A stretch of 64,000 nucleotides of DNA from Acidiferrum sp963771295 (GCA_963771295.1 CAVYTB010000009.1:124001-188000), one strand, 5' to 3'; shown: positions 17,878-27,311, numbered from the stretch's first letter. Numbers and translations are program-made. Notes: generated from the letters alone by a model not told the origin.

Positions 17878-19683
17878 ATGACCTACCAAGTGATCGCACG
17901 AAAATGGCGGCCGCAGACCTTCGCGGATCTCGTCGGACAAGAACACGTCACCAACACGCTGGCGAATGCCATCAAAAATAATCGCGTTGCGCATGCCTAC
18001 ATCTTTTCTGGAGCGCGAGGCGTGGGAAAGACAACCGCCGCGCGCATCCTGGCCAAGGCCCTGAATTGCGTGAACGGGCCCACCGCGGAGCCCTGTGGTG
18101 TCTGCGATGCCTGCAAAGAAATTGCGGCCGGCACCTCGCTGGATGTAATTGAAATTGACGCGGCTTCGAATCGCGGCATTGATCAGATCCGGGAACTGCG
18201 CGAGATGGTGCGTTACGCACCCGCGGCCGCGCGCAGCAAAGTTGTGATCCTCGACGAAGCGCACATGCTCACTGGTGAAGCCTCCAACGCGCTGCTGAAA
18301 ACCCTGGAAGAACCGCCCGACCGCGTGATCTTCGTGATGGCCACCACGCAGCCTGAAGATCTCGAAGACACCATCCGCTCGCGTTCGCAACATTTCCATT
18401 TTCGCGCGCTCACCTTCAACGAGATCACTGACCACCTAAAGTTCATCGCTGAAAAAGAAAATTTGAAAATTGACGGCGGCGCGCTTTCCGTCATCGGCCG
18501 TATGGCCGAAGGCAGTATGCGCGATGCGCTCTCGCTGCTGGAGCAGGCGCGCGCCTACTGCGGCGACAATATTACTGACCAGGCTGTGCGCGAGTTGCTT
18601 GGCGTGGTGCCGGAAGACTCGCTGCGGGAACTGGTGGAAGCGATCTCCGAGCAATCCGCGGAGCGAGCTCTGGGCCTGGTGCACACGTTCCAAAAAGAAG
18701 GGCGCAACCTGCAGCACTTCTGCCGCGAAGCCATTCGTCACATGCGCAATCTGCTGATTGCCCGCGTCTGTGGCGCCGATTCGGATTTGATCGCGGCAAC
18801 GCCGGACCAGCGGCCCGGCCTGGCGAAGGCCGCGGCGCTTTTCACCGAAGAAGATCTCACGCGCTTCTTCCAGATCCTGCTGCAAACCGATGACGACTTG
18901 CGAAGGAAACCAGATCCACGAGTGCATTTGGAAATGGGTCTACTGCGACTGGTAAACGCGGCCCGTCTGGCGCCATTGGAAGAATTGTTGACCGAAGCAC
19001 GCGGCGGCGCAGCGGGCGGGTCCGGCGGAGGAAAGCTCGCGCCGAAGACCACGGCTCAAAGTGCAATGCCTGCTCCTGCGTTTCCTGCTCGCGCCGTTTC
19101 CACCAGCTCCGTCAGTTCGTTCGTGACTCCTGCTGCTGTAATCGCAGAACCAAAAACCGTCGCGATGCCCACTGCGATTTCCCATGCCGCAACGGCAACC
19201 GCAGCCGCGCCCGCGATGAAACCACTTGAAACCGCTGCACCGCCGGTGCGCGAAACACTAGCGGACACGCAAGCGATCGGAATCACCGCTGAACAGGTGG
19301 CGGAAATCAAAGCGGCGCTGCAAGCGCAACAAAAATTTGTCGCCGAACTTCTGGAACACGCCGCGCGATGGGAATTGGATGGCAGCGAGTTGCGCATTTG
19401 TTTTCGTCCCGACAAAAGCACTTTCGCCGGATTGATGGAAGGACGCGAAACACTGGAGAAGATCCGTGTCGCATCGAGCAAGGTACTAGGGCGCGCGGTT
19501 CGGGTCTGTGCTAGACTCGAAAGTAATGGAGCGAAGGAAGAAAATTCTTCGCGTCCCGCAGTAAATGGTGAAACGAGCACGCAGGAACTTCGGGCCCAGT
19601 TTGAGAATGATCCGATGGTGAAGTCCATGCTGCAACGTTTTGGGGGAAGAATTTTAGAAGTGAAGCGGCAAACAGAGGAGTAA
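17878..19683 (+). CDS. dnaX: DNA polymerase III subunits gamma/tau
   Basis: 601 residues; clamp-loader ATPase of the replisome. AAA+ domain: Walker A GARGVGKT (45-52), zinc module with C64, C73, C76 and C79, Walker B DEAH (126-129), sensor-1 region MATTQPEDL, and IRSRSQHFHF at the place of the arginine-finger SRC motif (here SRS). Domain III ends near residue 360. A Pro/Ala/Thr-rich linker (about 375-470) is followed by a tau-type C-terminal region. The long C-terminus suggests tau is the main product; I found no convincing slippery heptamer for a gamma form. Followed 31 bases later by ybaB. Confidence 0.96.
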   Translation: MTYQVIARKWRPQTFADLVGQEHVTNTLANAIKNNRVAHAYIFSGARGVGKTTAARILAKALNCVNGPTAEPCGVCDACKEIAAGTSLDVIEIDAASNRGIDQIRELREMVRYAPAAARSKVVILDEAHMLTGEASNALLKTLEEPPDRVIFVMATTQPEDLEDTIRSRSQHFHFRALTFNEITDHLKFIAEKENLKIDGGALSVIGRMAEGSMRDALSLLEQARAYCGDNITDQAVRELLGVVPEDSLRELVEAISEQSAERALGLVHTFQKEGRNLQHFCREAIRHMRNLLIARVCGADSDLIAATPDQRPGLAKAAALFTEEDLTRFFQILLQTDDDLRRKPDPRVHLEMGLLRLVNAARLAPLEELLTEARGGAAGGSGGGKLAPKTTAQSAMPAPAFPARAVSTSSVSSFVTPAAVIAEPKTVAMPTAISHAATATAAAPAMKPLETAAPPVRETLADTQAIGITAEQVAEIKAALQAQQKFVAELLEHAARWELDGSELRICFRPDKSTFAGLMEGRETLEKIRVASSKVLGRAVRVCARLESNGAKEENSSRPAVNGETSTQELRAQFENDPMVKSMLQRFGGRILEVKRQTEE

Positions 19684-19714
19684 GGTCACATCGCAAGATG
19701 CGGCCTTAAAGAAC

Positions 19715-20041
19715 ATGGAAGTAAACGCGCTCCAACAAATGCTCTCGAGACTTCGGCAGGTGCAGGAAGATCTGCAGCGGCAGGTAAACTCGGTGGCGGT
19801 GGAAGCTTCGGCAGGCGGCGGAATGGTGACCGTCAAGATGAACGGGCAGAAGCAAGTGCTGGAAGTGAAAATTGAGAAGGAAGTGTTCGCCAGCAAGGAC
19901 CACGAAATGTTGCAGGATCTGGTGCGAGCGGCGGTGAATGAAGCGTCGCGACGTGTCGACGAAGAACTGGCCAACCAGATGAAGAGCATGGCTAGCGGCA
20001 TGCCCGGATTGCAGGGCTTGAAGATTCCCGGATTGTTCTGA
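19715..20041 (+). CDS. YbaB/EbfC family nucleoid-associated protein
   Basis: 108 residues. An N-terminal helix (ALQQMLSRLRQVQEDLQRQVNSVAVEA) leads into the family's beta core (GGGMVTVKMNGQKQVLEVKIEKEVF) and a C-terminal helix with DLVRAAVNEASRRVDEELANQMKSM and an ending in GLKIPGLF. Dimeric DNA-binding protein, usually encoded between dnaX and recR as here. The start ATG is 31 bases after the dnaX stop, so it is probably in the same transcript. No strong Shine-Dalgarno sequence is visible. Confidence 0.95.
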   Translation: MEVNALQQMLSRLRQVQEDLQRQVNSVAVEASAGGGMVTVKMNGQKQVLEVKIEKEVFASKDHEMLQDLVRAAVNEASRRVDEELANQMKSMASGMPGLQGLKIPGLF

Positions 20042-20222
20042 ATTTCCCCAATTCCCCTTCGAAAACTAAGACCAACGCAGTGAATCTCCGCCTGTATTTG
20101 TACGCCCGCAACAGCGAATCTGCGCGATTCCTGACATGGCCCCACATGGTGTAAGATTCACGGCAACGGTGTCCCGCCTGAAGAGTCGTTCCGCCCGGAA
20201 GATTGACGGTCAGGAGCAGGTT

Positions 20223-21719
20223 GTGGCAAACAGCGTATTCCAGTTGAAACCAGAAGATCCGGCGCTTCGCCAGAACGAAGAGCGCGACCGCCAATTGGTG
20301 CGCAACGCGCCGGTCGCCATGATCGTCTCTGATCGCAATACCCAGCAAATCGAATTGGCCAATGATCGCTTTATCAAACTGTTCGGCTATGGCCTGGAGG
20401 ATATTCCCGGCGTGGATGACTGGTGGCCAATCGCCTATCCCGACGAAACGTATCGCGAAAAGGTGAAGGCGGAGTGGGCTGTGCGAAGCAAGAGGGTTTT
20501 TGATGATCCCGAACGCATCGAGCGCACGGAAGCGCGCGTGCGCTGCAAGGATGGAACCTTTCGCGACATCGAGTTCCACCTTTCCGTTTTTGGCGATTCG
20601 TTTCTGGTGACCTTCGTCGATTTGACGGACCGAAAGCGCGCCGAACAAGCGCTGCGCGAAAGCGAAGAGCGTCTACGGCTGGCGGCGCAGGCCGGAAAAA
20701 TGTACGCCTTCGAATGGGACGCCGCCACGGACAACGTGCTACTCTCCGCCGAATCTGTCGACGTTCTGGGATTTTCCACGGAACCGGGACAACGCACCGG
20801 CCAGACATGGTTTGTGCGAATCTTTCCGCAAGACCACGCAAATTTCCTGAAGACAATCGCGGACCTTAAGCCCACCCAGCCAACCTATCAAACCAGCTAT
20901 CGTATCGTCAGCCCGAGCGGCGCGCTCATCTGGCTGGAGGAAAGTGGTACAGCTTCCTTCGACGCGCAAGGCCGCGTCGTGCGTGTCGTTGGCATGAGCG
21001 CGAATGTCACGCCGCGCAAGGAAGTAGAGCGGGCGCTCGCCACCGTCAGGGGAAAGTTGATCGAGGCCCAGGAGCAGGAACGCCGGCGGATTGCGCGCGA
21101 CCTCCACGACGACATTAATCAGCGGCTTGCGCTTCTGAACATCGAGATGCAGAGGTTGGCGGACTGCCCCCCGGACTCGCAAACCGAACTGCGCCAGAGA
21201 GTGCAAGAATTGTGCCAGCAGGCTTCGGAAATTTCCTCCGATGTTTCCGCGCTCACCCGGGAATTGCACTCGCCAAAACTGGAGCTACTGGGAATCGTTC
21301 CGGCCATGCGCGGCTTCTGCGACGAATTGGCGCACCATCAGAAAGTGACCGTAGACTTCCGTCACAGCGATGTTCCCGGCCGCTTGCCGCCGGACGTATC
21401 TCTGTGCCTATTCCGTGTTTTGCAGGAAGCGTTGCGCAACGCAGTGCGGCACAGCGGCGTTCAGCAGTTCGAAGTGCAGTTGCTCGGGTGCCCCCAGGAA
21501 ATCGAATTGAAGGTTCGCGATGAAGGTGCGGGCTTCGACCCGGATGAGGCCAGCCGGGGCGACGGCTTGGGCCTGGTAAGCATGCGTGAGCGCGTCAGCC
21601 TGCTGCATGGCACAATCTCCATTGCCTCAAAGGCAAACTCCGGCACTGAAATCACGCTGAAGATTCCACTCCCGCCATCAGAAAATTGGCGCGACTGCAT
21701 GCCTGCGCAAGAATCATAA
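20223..21719 (+). CDS. PAS sensor histidine kinase, NarL-type (HisKA_3)
   Basis: About 498 residues if translation starts at GTG 20223, six bases after GGAG. An in-frame ATG at 20136 without a binding site would add 29 residues. Two PAS domains (about 15-130 and 155-280) are followed by a HisKA_3 dimerisation helix with the phosphate-accepting His in RRRIARDLHDDINQRLA (about residue 295). The HATPase domain has N box ALRNAVRHSG, and glycine boxes DEGAGF and GLGLVSMRERV. It has no membrane segment, so sensing is cytoplasmic. No response regulator is adjacent, so it is an orphan kinase. It interrupts the usual ybaB-recR order. Confidence 0.9.
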   Translation: MANSVFQLKPEDPALRQNEERDRQLVRNAPVAMIVSDRNTQQIELANDRFIKLFGYGLEDIPGVDDWWPIAYPDETYREKVKAEWAVRSKRVFDDPERIERTEARVRCKDGTFRDIEFHLSVFGDSFLVTFVDLTDRKRAEQALRESEERLRLAAQAGKMYAFEWDAATDNVLLSAESVDVLGFSTEPGQRTGQTWFVRIFPQDHANFLKTIADLKPTQPTYQTSYRIVSPSGALIWLEESGTASFDAQGRVVRVVGMSANVTPRKEVERALATVRGKLIEAQEQERRRIARDLHDDINQRLALLNIEMQRLADCPPDSQTELRQRVQELCQQASEISSDVSALTRELHSPKLELLGIVPAMRGFCDELAHHQKVTVDFRHSDVPGRLPPDVSLCLFRVLQEALRNAVRHSGVQQFEVQLLGCPQEIELKVRDEGAGFDPDEASRGDGLGLVSMRERVSLLHGTISIASKANSGTEITLKIPLPPSENWRDCMPAQES

Positions 21720-21775
21720 TTGTCATCCCGGGCGAAGCAGATTCCTCACTCCGCAGACTCCGTTCGGAATGACAG
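21719..21775. repeat. Dispersed repeat family A
   Basis: Copy with inverted ends TGTCATCCCG and CGGAATGACA between the histidine kinase and recR. The right part contains CCTCACTCCGCAGACTCCG, identical to the copy at 63483-63525. Confidence 0.75.
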
Positions 21776-21879
21776 ATCCAGAGTCGCGGGGCATCGTGAC
21801 GAAATCACTTGGTCTGAAAAGTCGGCCTGCACACTCCTGGAATTTGCGTCCATGACTGCGCTTGTGCTACACAAGGAAC

Positions 21880-22479
21880 ATGCCTGATTTTGCCGCTCCT
21901 GTTGAACGACTCATCGATGAATTAAAACATCTGCCCGGCATTGGACAGAAAACCGCGCAACGCCTGGCGTTTCACCTGTTGCGTGTCACACCCGAGGAAG
22001 CACTGTCGCTCGCCGAGGCCATCCGCGACGCTAAAGAAAAAATTCGCACCTGCACCACGTGCTACAACATCACCGACACGGATCCGTGTTTGTATTGCGT
22101 GGGACCTACCCGGAATAAGCAAACGATTTGTGTGGTGGAAGAGCCGCATAACATCCTGGCAATTGAAAAAACCAGGACCTATGGCGGGATGTATCACGTG
22201 CTGGGCGGTTCGCTTTCTCCTTTGCAAGGACGAGGGCCGGATCAGCTGCACATCAAGAGTTTGATCGAGCGCCTGAAAGGCGGCACGGTGGAAGAAATCA
22301 TCATCGCCACGAATCCCACTGCCGAAGGCGAGGCCACCGCGATCTATCTTTCAAAATTGCTGAAGCCGCTGGGGGTGCGTGTGACGCGCATCGGCGTGGG
22401 AATCCCGGTGGGCGCGGATTTGGAGTACGCCGACGAAGTCACTATGTTGAAAGCCATGGAAGGCCGGCGAGAACTGTAG
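21880..22479 (+). CDS. recR: Recombination mediator RecR
   Basis: 199 residues, the standard length, from ATG 21880 with AAGGA just upstream. Helix-hairpin-helix LKHLPGIGQKTAQRLAFHLL (about 16-35), zinc finger C58, C61, C70, C73 (CTTC and CLYC), and a Toprim domain from about residue 80 (ICVVEEPHNILAIEKT, LGGSLSPLQGRGPD, TNPTAEGEATAIYL). It loads RecA on SSB-coated single-stranded DNA with RecO or RecF during repair. It belongs to the dnaX-ybaB-recR block although a kinase and a repeat separate it from ybaB. Confidence 0.96.
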   Translation: MPDFAAPVERLIDELKHLPGIGQKTAQRLAFHLLRVTPEEALSLAEAIRDAKEKIRTCTTCYNITDTDPCLYCVGPTRNKQTICVVEEPHNILAIEKTRTYGGMYHVLGGSLSPLQGRGPDQLHIKSLIERLKGGTVEEIIIATNPTAEGEATAIYLSKLLKPLGVRVTRIGVGIPVGADLEYADEVTMLKAMEGRREL

Positions 22480-22717
22480 ATAAATCAGGGCGAGCCTGAA
22501 TCTGCCGCCAAAAATTTCACAAAAAGTTTCGGTGCACGCAGGTCAGGGCTTTTTTGCAGGGAAAACGGGGATGGGACTGATGGGACCTCGGAGCTAGTAC
22601 GTACAGAATGATTCTACCTCTAGGCAAGCAACCCAATCCGGGATACAGTTCTGTTCCCGTGGTGGAAGTCCCCGCCAAAACGCTGCTGTTTCCGCGGTAG
22701 CGGTTAGGAGTTGCGCT

Positions 22718-23035
22718 ATGCCCGGGTTGGCGCACTACATGGCTCAGTATGACCATGAACACAGTTCAGTCTGGAACAAGGTTCTGCACGGTATCGGTAT
22801 TCCGCTGATTTTTGCAGGACTAATTCTCCTCGCTCTGCTCCGATGGCGCTGGGGAATCGGTTGTTTTCTTGGTGGCTGGGTGCTGCTCTTTCTGGGGCAT
22901 CGCATTGAGGGAAACAATCCGGCGTTTTTCCAGGGCGCTGTGTATCTGATGGTTGGACCGATTTGGGTGGCGAAAGAAATTTGGACGTTTGTGACGGCAA
23001 GCGCCTCCCGGAAGGCCAAGTCAACGAGCCAATGA
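22718..23035 (+). CDS. Mpo1-like/DUF962 membrane protein
   Basis: 105 residues with ATG 22718 about nine bases after TTAGGAG. The family motif YDHEHSSVWNKVLHGIGIP (about 11-29) carries the histidines thought to bind iron in yeast Mpo1, a dioxygenase of 2-hydroxy fatty acids. Hydrophobic segments lie at about 26-43 and 48-62, followed by GHRIEGNNPAFFQGAVYLMVGP. Bacterial members are little studied; a role in fatty-acid alpha-oxidation is only inferred. The 240 bases before it hold no recognisable feature. Confidence 0.85.
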   Translation: MPGLAHYMAQYDHEHSSVWNKVLHGIGIPLIFAGLILLALLRWRWGIGCFLGGWVLLFLGHRIEGNNPAFFQGAVYLMVGPIWVAKEIWTFVTASASRKAKSTSQ

Positions 23036-23086
23036 AAAAGTCCTGAAGCGCGCAATTATGCGAGTTGGACAGAATCCCAGGAAATC

Positions 23087-25828
23087 ATGCAGAGAGAAAA
23101 TGAAGGCCCAGACCTGTCTCCGCACGCGGCCGATGATCCGGCAGATATGATGAATGAAAGCGCGGTCAACGCCAGTTCTGATTTGCGCAAGCGTCGCAGC
23201 ACGCGCATTGTGCAAGCGGTGCCGCTGAATGTCACCGGCGTCGATGCGCTCGGCCGGCCGTTCAACGAGCGAACCTCCACGCTGATTATCAACTGCCACG
23301 GATGCCGCTATCAATCCAAGCATTACGTGCTGAAGAATATGTGGGTGAACCTGGAAGTGCCACACCCGGAGTCGGGCCAACCGCCCAGACGTGTGCGCGG
23401 CAAAGTGGCTTGGATCCAACGCCCACGCACGGTGCGGCAGCTATTTCAGGTTGCGCTGGAGCTGGAGACTTCCGGTAATGCCTGGGGCATCGCGTTCCCA
23501 CCGGAAGACTGGTTCGCGTTTCCGGCTGCGGGCGAACCGCGCTTGGGTGAAACACTTTCTTCTGAAATACCCAGCGATCTGCTGACCGCCACTGGCGGAG
23601 ATTTGCCACCAGCGCCCGGCGAAAGCGAAGTTGCGGGCGGAGCACCCGATAATTTGCGTGTCTTCCCTGCCCCGGGGAGCACCACTGACGCCTCCATGCA
23701 ACTGGCGCGGCAGGTGGCCCGGTTGCTGGCCGAAGCGAAACAACAGATTCAAGCGGCGGCGCGGGAATCGGCGGTGCAAGCGGTGTCTGCGGAGCGCCGG
23801 GTTAGTTTTGAACAATGGGATCAAAAGTATGCAGCGTTTCGCGAAGAAGTCGCGCGGGAGACGGCGCACGCGATTGAAACCATACAAGGTGAGTCGGCCA
23901 CTCGTGCGCGCGAAGCGCAAGAAGCTGCGGCTGAAGCGCTAAAGATCGAGCTGCCGAGATGGCTGGCGCCGCAATTGGAACAGCTGACCCACGAATTGAC
24001 AGCGCATCTGGCCAGAGAAGGCGCGGTCCAACGAGACCAGCACGAAAAGCAATTGTCGAGCGCGCAGGAAGCGTTGCAGACATTGTGCAACCAGGCGGAA
24101 GAAGCTGCAGCGAAATTGCGCACGCAGGCTGAAGTGGCCGAATCACACGTTGCCGAGAGGATTGAAGCAACCGCCCGCCGCGCCGAAGAAGAAGCGCGCA
24201 AGCGCGAAGAATCCGCCGGGAATCAGCACGCGGCATTGAACGCGGGATTGCAGCTGATCCAGGAGCGCGTCAGCGGCACGCTGGCGGAAGCGCAGAATTC
24301 GTTGCGCGAGCAATTGGCGCAAGGACTTGAGCCGGCAAAGGCCAACCTGCTGGCCCAGGCGGAAGCCTCTTTGCGGAAACAGCATCAGAAAGTGGCGGAG
24401 GACCTGCAGGAAAAGGCTCGCAATCTGCACCAGGAAATCCTGGAGGCAGGTCAGAAGCAAAGTGCCGAGGCTCAAGCGGCGCTGGAAGTTCAGTCGAAAC
24501 AACTGGAAGATACGCTGGCTCGCGCCAACCAGGCCACCGAGCGCCTGGAGCAATTCGCTGGCCGCATTGAGACGGTGCAGCAACAAGCCATCGGCGGCTT
24601 CCAATCGCAATTGGACGACGTGCTGACATTGCACCGCAATGAGCTGCACCGGCAATCCGACAACCTGTTTGAGGAGATTCACAAACGCATTCAGAGCAGT
24701 TTTGAAGCGGCCAACAGCCGCGCGCTGGAGAAATTTGAAGAACAAGTCGCCTCGCTGGTGGCTCCGCACGTGCGTCAAGCGGAAGAGGCAGTGCATCGCC
24801 TGGCCGGAGGACGGTCGCTGCTGGATGCCGCGATGACCATGCAACAGGATCGTATTCGCGCGTCGGCGGATGACGCCTTCGCCGAGTCCATGTCGCGGTT
24901 CCGCGAGAACCTGGGGAGCGTGGAGCAGTTGCTGACGGAATCCGCCCAGACGATTACGAACCGAAATCTGGAAGAACTGGAGAACCGCACCAACGATTTG
25001 AAACACCACGCTCTTGAGGAAATGTTCAAGTCGGCGGAGTGGTACGAAAAAAAGGCCCAGACGCAGCTGCAGAACATAACCGAAAAGCTCGTGGATCAAT
25101 CGGGAAATCAGTTGCGAGACAAAGCCGCGGAGCTTTCCAGCTTGTTCGCCACGGAGTTGAGCCAGTCCAGCCAGGCTTACGTCGGGCAAACAAACCAGAA
25201 AATCGACGAGACCGTGCACGATGCCTTTGAACGCGTGCGGCTGCTCTTTGCCGAAGCCGCGGACACTACCTCAGCGGCGTTCACCGATGAGATCCAGCGC
25301 AATGCTCGCCAGGAGCTGGAAGGATTCACGGAGCTGATGAATAAGACCGTGGAACTTTCGCGTGAACGCCTGGACGCCACGCGAGAAGAAATCACCCAGC
25401 GCGTGTCCGCCGAGCAGGAAGAATTCCTGCGGCGATTCCATGCCGGGATCACCGGCGCCATCGAGAAGAGCCTGAATCAAGCGCAGGAAGAGGTCAGCAC
25501 AAGTTTCGCGGCCCTGCTCGAATCCTGGCGAACGATGAGCGAAGCAAAACGCGGCGAATTGCGCGAGATGTTCGGGAAAATCAGCGACGAATCCGCCGTG
25601 GGCTACCGCGACCGGCTGGAAAACATATCGAATTCATGGATGGTGGCAACCGTGGCGACACTCGATCATCAGTCTCGCGACGTAATCGCGAAGATCGCGG
25701 CAACCGCCGAAGAGCGCTTGAGAGAAGCTTCTTCGGAAGTGTTCTCTCGTTTCGGAGACACGTTGCGCGAGCGGCTGCAGCAAATCGCCATGGGATTCGA
25801 TACCGGCAAGAACCCGCCAAAGTCGTAA
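23087..25828 (+). CDS. PilZ-domain protein with a very long coiled-coil tail
   Basis: 913 residues. Residues about 40-145 form a PilZ-like barrel: RKRRSTRIVQAVPLNV carries the arginine motif, LIINCHGCRYQSKH stands where the D/NxSxxG loop is expected, and strands LEVPHPESG and RVRGKVAWI follow. After a Pro/Ala linker (about 165-210) the rest is almost continuous heptad-rich helix (Ala, Glu, Gln, Leu), in the manner of apolipoprotein or methyl-accepting-type coiled coils. There is no signal peptide or membrane segment. The architecture suggests a filament or scaffold regulated by cyclic-di-GMP, but no function is known to me. It sits in a run of plus-strand genes of unknown function. Confidence 0.8.
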   Translation: MQRENEGPDLSPHAADDPADMMNESAVNASSDLRKRRSTRIVQAVPLNVTGVDALGRPFNERTSTLIINCHGCRYQSKHYVLKNMWVNLEVPHPESGQPPRRVRGKVAWIQRPRTVRQLFQVALELETSGNAWGIAFPPEDWFAFPAAGEPRLGETLSSEIPSDLLTATGGDLPPAPGESEVAGGAPDNLRVFPAPGSTTDASMQLARQVARLLAEAKQQIQAAARESAVQAVSAERRVSFEQWDQKYAAFREEVARETAHAIETIQGESATRAREAQEAAAEALKIELPRWLAPQLEQLTHELTAHLAREGAVQRDQHEKQLSSAQEALQTLCNQAEEAAAKLRTQAEVAESHVAERIEATARRAEEEARKREESAGNQHAALNAGLQLIQERVSGTLAEAQNSLREQLAQGLEPAKANLLAQAEASLRKQHQKVAEDLQEKARNLHQEILEAGQKQSAEAQAALEVQSKQLEDTLARANQATERLEQFAGRIETVQQQAIGGFQSQLDDVLTLHRNELHRQSDNLFEEIHKRIQSSFEAANSRALEKFEEQVASLVAPHVRQAEEAVHRLAGGRSLLDAAMTMQQDRIRASADDAFAESMSRFRENLGSVEQLLTESAQTITNRNLEELENRTNDLKHHALEEMFKSAEWYEKKAQTQLQNITEKLVDQSGNQLRDKAAELSSLFATELSQSSQAYVGQTNQKIDETVHDAFERVRLLFAEAADTTSAAFTDEIQRNARQELEGFTELMNKTVELSRERLDATREEITQRVSAEQEEFLRRFHAGITGAIEKSLNQAQEEVSTSFAALLESWRTMSEAKRGELREMFGKISDESAVGYRDRLENISNSWMVATVATLDHQSRDVIAKIAATAEERLREASSEVFSRFGDTLRERLQQIAMGFDTGKNPPKS

Positions 25829-25894
25829 CCTTAAACATTGCGCCCACGGTTGGCGCCGAGGCGCCGTAGCCTTGTATAATTCTTCGGATTAGCT

Positions 25895-26575
25895 ATGGCG
25901 AACCGGGCTTACCTGCGCGTCTGGACGCGCGATTTCAATGAACAATCGATGATCGCGCAATTCGCGCGATTCCTGGCCACTGCTCCCATCACGGAGCCGG
26001 GACCGGGATTCCAGCGCTTGCTTGTGCAGCCCATCGATAGCACCGAAACACCTATCGCGGAGTGGGATCTGAAGACCGGCAAGTTTGGTCCTCCCGAAGT
26101 AGCTGCGCTGGCGGCGCACAACCTGGCGTCAGACACCGCGTACATTGTGGACGCGAAGTGGGATCTGTGGAACTTCGACATTGAAACACTGAAGTGGAAG
26201 CAGGAGCCTCTTCCTCTGGAGCTGCGGTGCCAAGGACCGCTCTATGACGAGGGCATAGCCGCAAGCACCGGTAATTTTTTGGCTGACCTGGGATTTGAGC
26301 ATCACTTCACCGGCCACGCGGGATTGCTGGCCCCGGGCGCGGCGAAAAATCCCTTTGAAATTTCAGATCATCCGCTGGAAAAGACCTTCCGCAGCTGGAT
26401 GAGCAGCGGCGAGAACCTGAAGCAATATCACGCAAAGACCCGCGAGAACATCCAAAAACTATTCCGCTGGGTGGAAGCCATCGAGGCGGCATTGCCAGTA
26501 GAACGCAGCGAATTGTTGAGTGAGGGAGAAGATAATTTTGAGGCGCGGCTCGATGCCATTCTGGCGCAAAGGTAA
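25895..26575 (+). CDS. Conserved hypothetical protein
   Basis: 226 residues with no signal peptide or membrane segment. The start is MANRAYLRVWTRDFNEQSM. The middle is rich in Trp and acidic residues (DAKWDLWNFDIETLKWKQEPLPLEL). The second half is helical, with EKTFRSWMSSGENLKQYHAKTRENIQKLFRWVEAIE. I recognise no domain. Its end overlaps the beginning of the next gene, so the two are probably co-transcribed. Likely cytoplasmic. Confidence 0.7.
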   Translation: MANRAYLRVWTRDFNEQSMIAQFARFLATAPITEPGPGFQRLLVQPIDSTETPIAEWDLKTGKFGPPEVAALAAHNLASDTAYIVDAKWDLWNFDIETLKWKQEPLPLELRCQGPLYDEGIAASTGNFLADLGFEHHFTGHAGLLAPGAAKNPFEISDHPLEKTFRSWMSSGENLKQYHAKTRENIQKLFRWVEAIEAALPVERSELLSEGEDNFEARLDAILAQR

Positions 26576-27230
26576 TCGGCCGGCGCGGATGCCGGACTTG
26601 CTTCGGCTGTATAGCAACACCTTTCTGAAGCGGGCGCTTCTGAGTTTGTACCTGATCACCACGATCGCAATCGCCACTGTAGCCCACCCCTCCAGGGGTG
26701 AGGCTCAACAGAAGCCCGCGCCCAAACCGACTGCGACGAAGAAAGCGAATGAATTGACGCTAGCCGGCTTGCGCCCGGGCAAAGATACAACCGCCCGGCT
26801 ATTTCGTCTGTACCCAAATTTCAAAACTTCCGCGACGACGCAGGATGGCCAGATTTCCTGGGAGGATCCCTGCCGTCAAGAACGCCTGACCATTGATGTC
26901 GATGGCAGCAAGAACGTTCAGGTGATTCGCGTGGGACGCCTGGAAGAGTCAAAGGCAGCGCATTGCGACGCGGCGTCGGTCCCAAGCCGCTGGAAAACTG
27001 GGCTAGGATTGCGCGTCCTGGACAACTCGCAAAGCGTCATCCAACTCTACGGCCAGCCGGATTCGCGTAGTCCTAGCACGAAGGGCGGCCAGCCGTTAGA
27101 ATTGTGGTATTACGCCTTCGACTGGGCCGGCCCTGATGTGCCACAAGTGATGGAAGTGGTTTGCACCAGGGAGAAGGACGGGCAGGCTGGCCGCGTTGTG
27201 GAAATTACGCTGGCCGCGCCGAGCTTGTAA
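26553..27230 (+). CDS. Hypothetical secreted or membrane-anchored protein
   Basis: About 225 residues from ATG 26553; GTG 26520 and ATG 26589 are alternatives in the same frame, and the last leaves the cleanest signal peptide. The hydrophobic stretch LLSLYLITTIAIATVA is followed by HPSRGEAQQKPAPKP. The HPSRGEA codons come from a palindromic repeat (26678-26706). The mature part repeats a theme, GLRPGKDTTARLFRLYPNF, then LGLRVLDNSQSVIQLYGQPDSR, which suggests two related modules. Function unknown. It overlaps the preceding gene by about 23 bases. Confidence 0.7.
   Translation: MPFWRKGNRPARMPDLLRLYSNTFLKRALLSLYLITTIAIATVAHPSRGEAQQKPAPKPTATKKANELTLAGLRPGKDTTARLFRLYPNFKTSATTQDGQISWEDPCRQERLTIDVDGSKNVQVIRVGRLEESKAAHCDAASVPSRWKTGLGLRVLDNSQSVIQLYGQPDSRSPSTKGGQPLELWYYAFDWAGPDVPQVMEVVCTREKDGQAGRVVEITLAAPSL
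26678..26706. repeat. Short palindromic repeat (family B) inside a coding region
   Basis: TGTAGCCCACCCC-TCC-AGGGGTGAGGCTC, read on the minus strand as a CCTCACCCCT-loop-AGGGGTG hairpin with the GCTACA tail seen in the intergenic copies at 39764 and 53499. Here it supplies codons at the signal-peptide cleavage region of the host gene. Confidence 0.7.
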
Positions 27231-27311
27231 AGAGTTGTAAAGAAAAGGGCCACGGTCGAAGTTTCTGGTTACACCCGCGCGCGGTTTACGTCTATTTGAG
27301 AAAGGACCTGA

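Noticed and set aside
18450..18470. A-rich run in dnaX as a programmed frameshift site
   Set aside because: No A AAA AAG heptamer in the correct frame with a following hairpin; the position is also too early for a gamma product.
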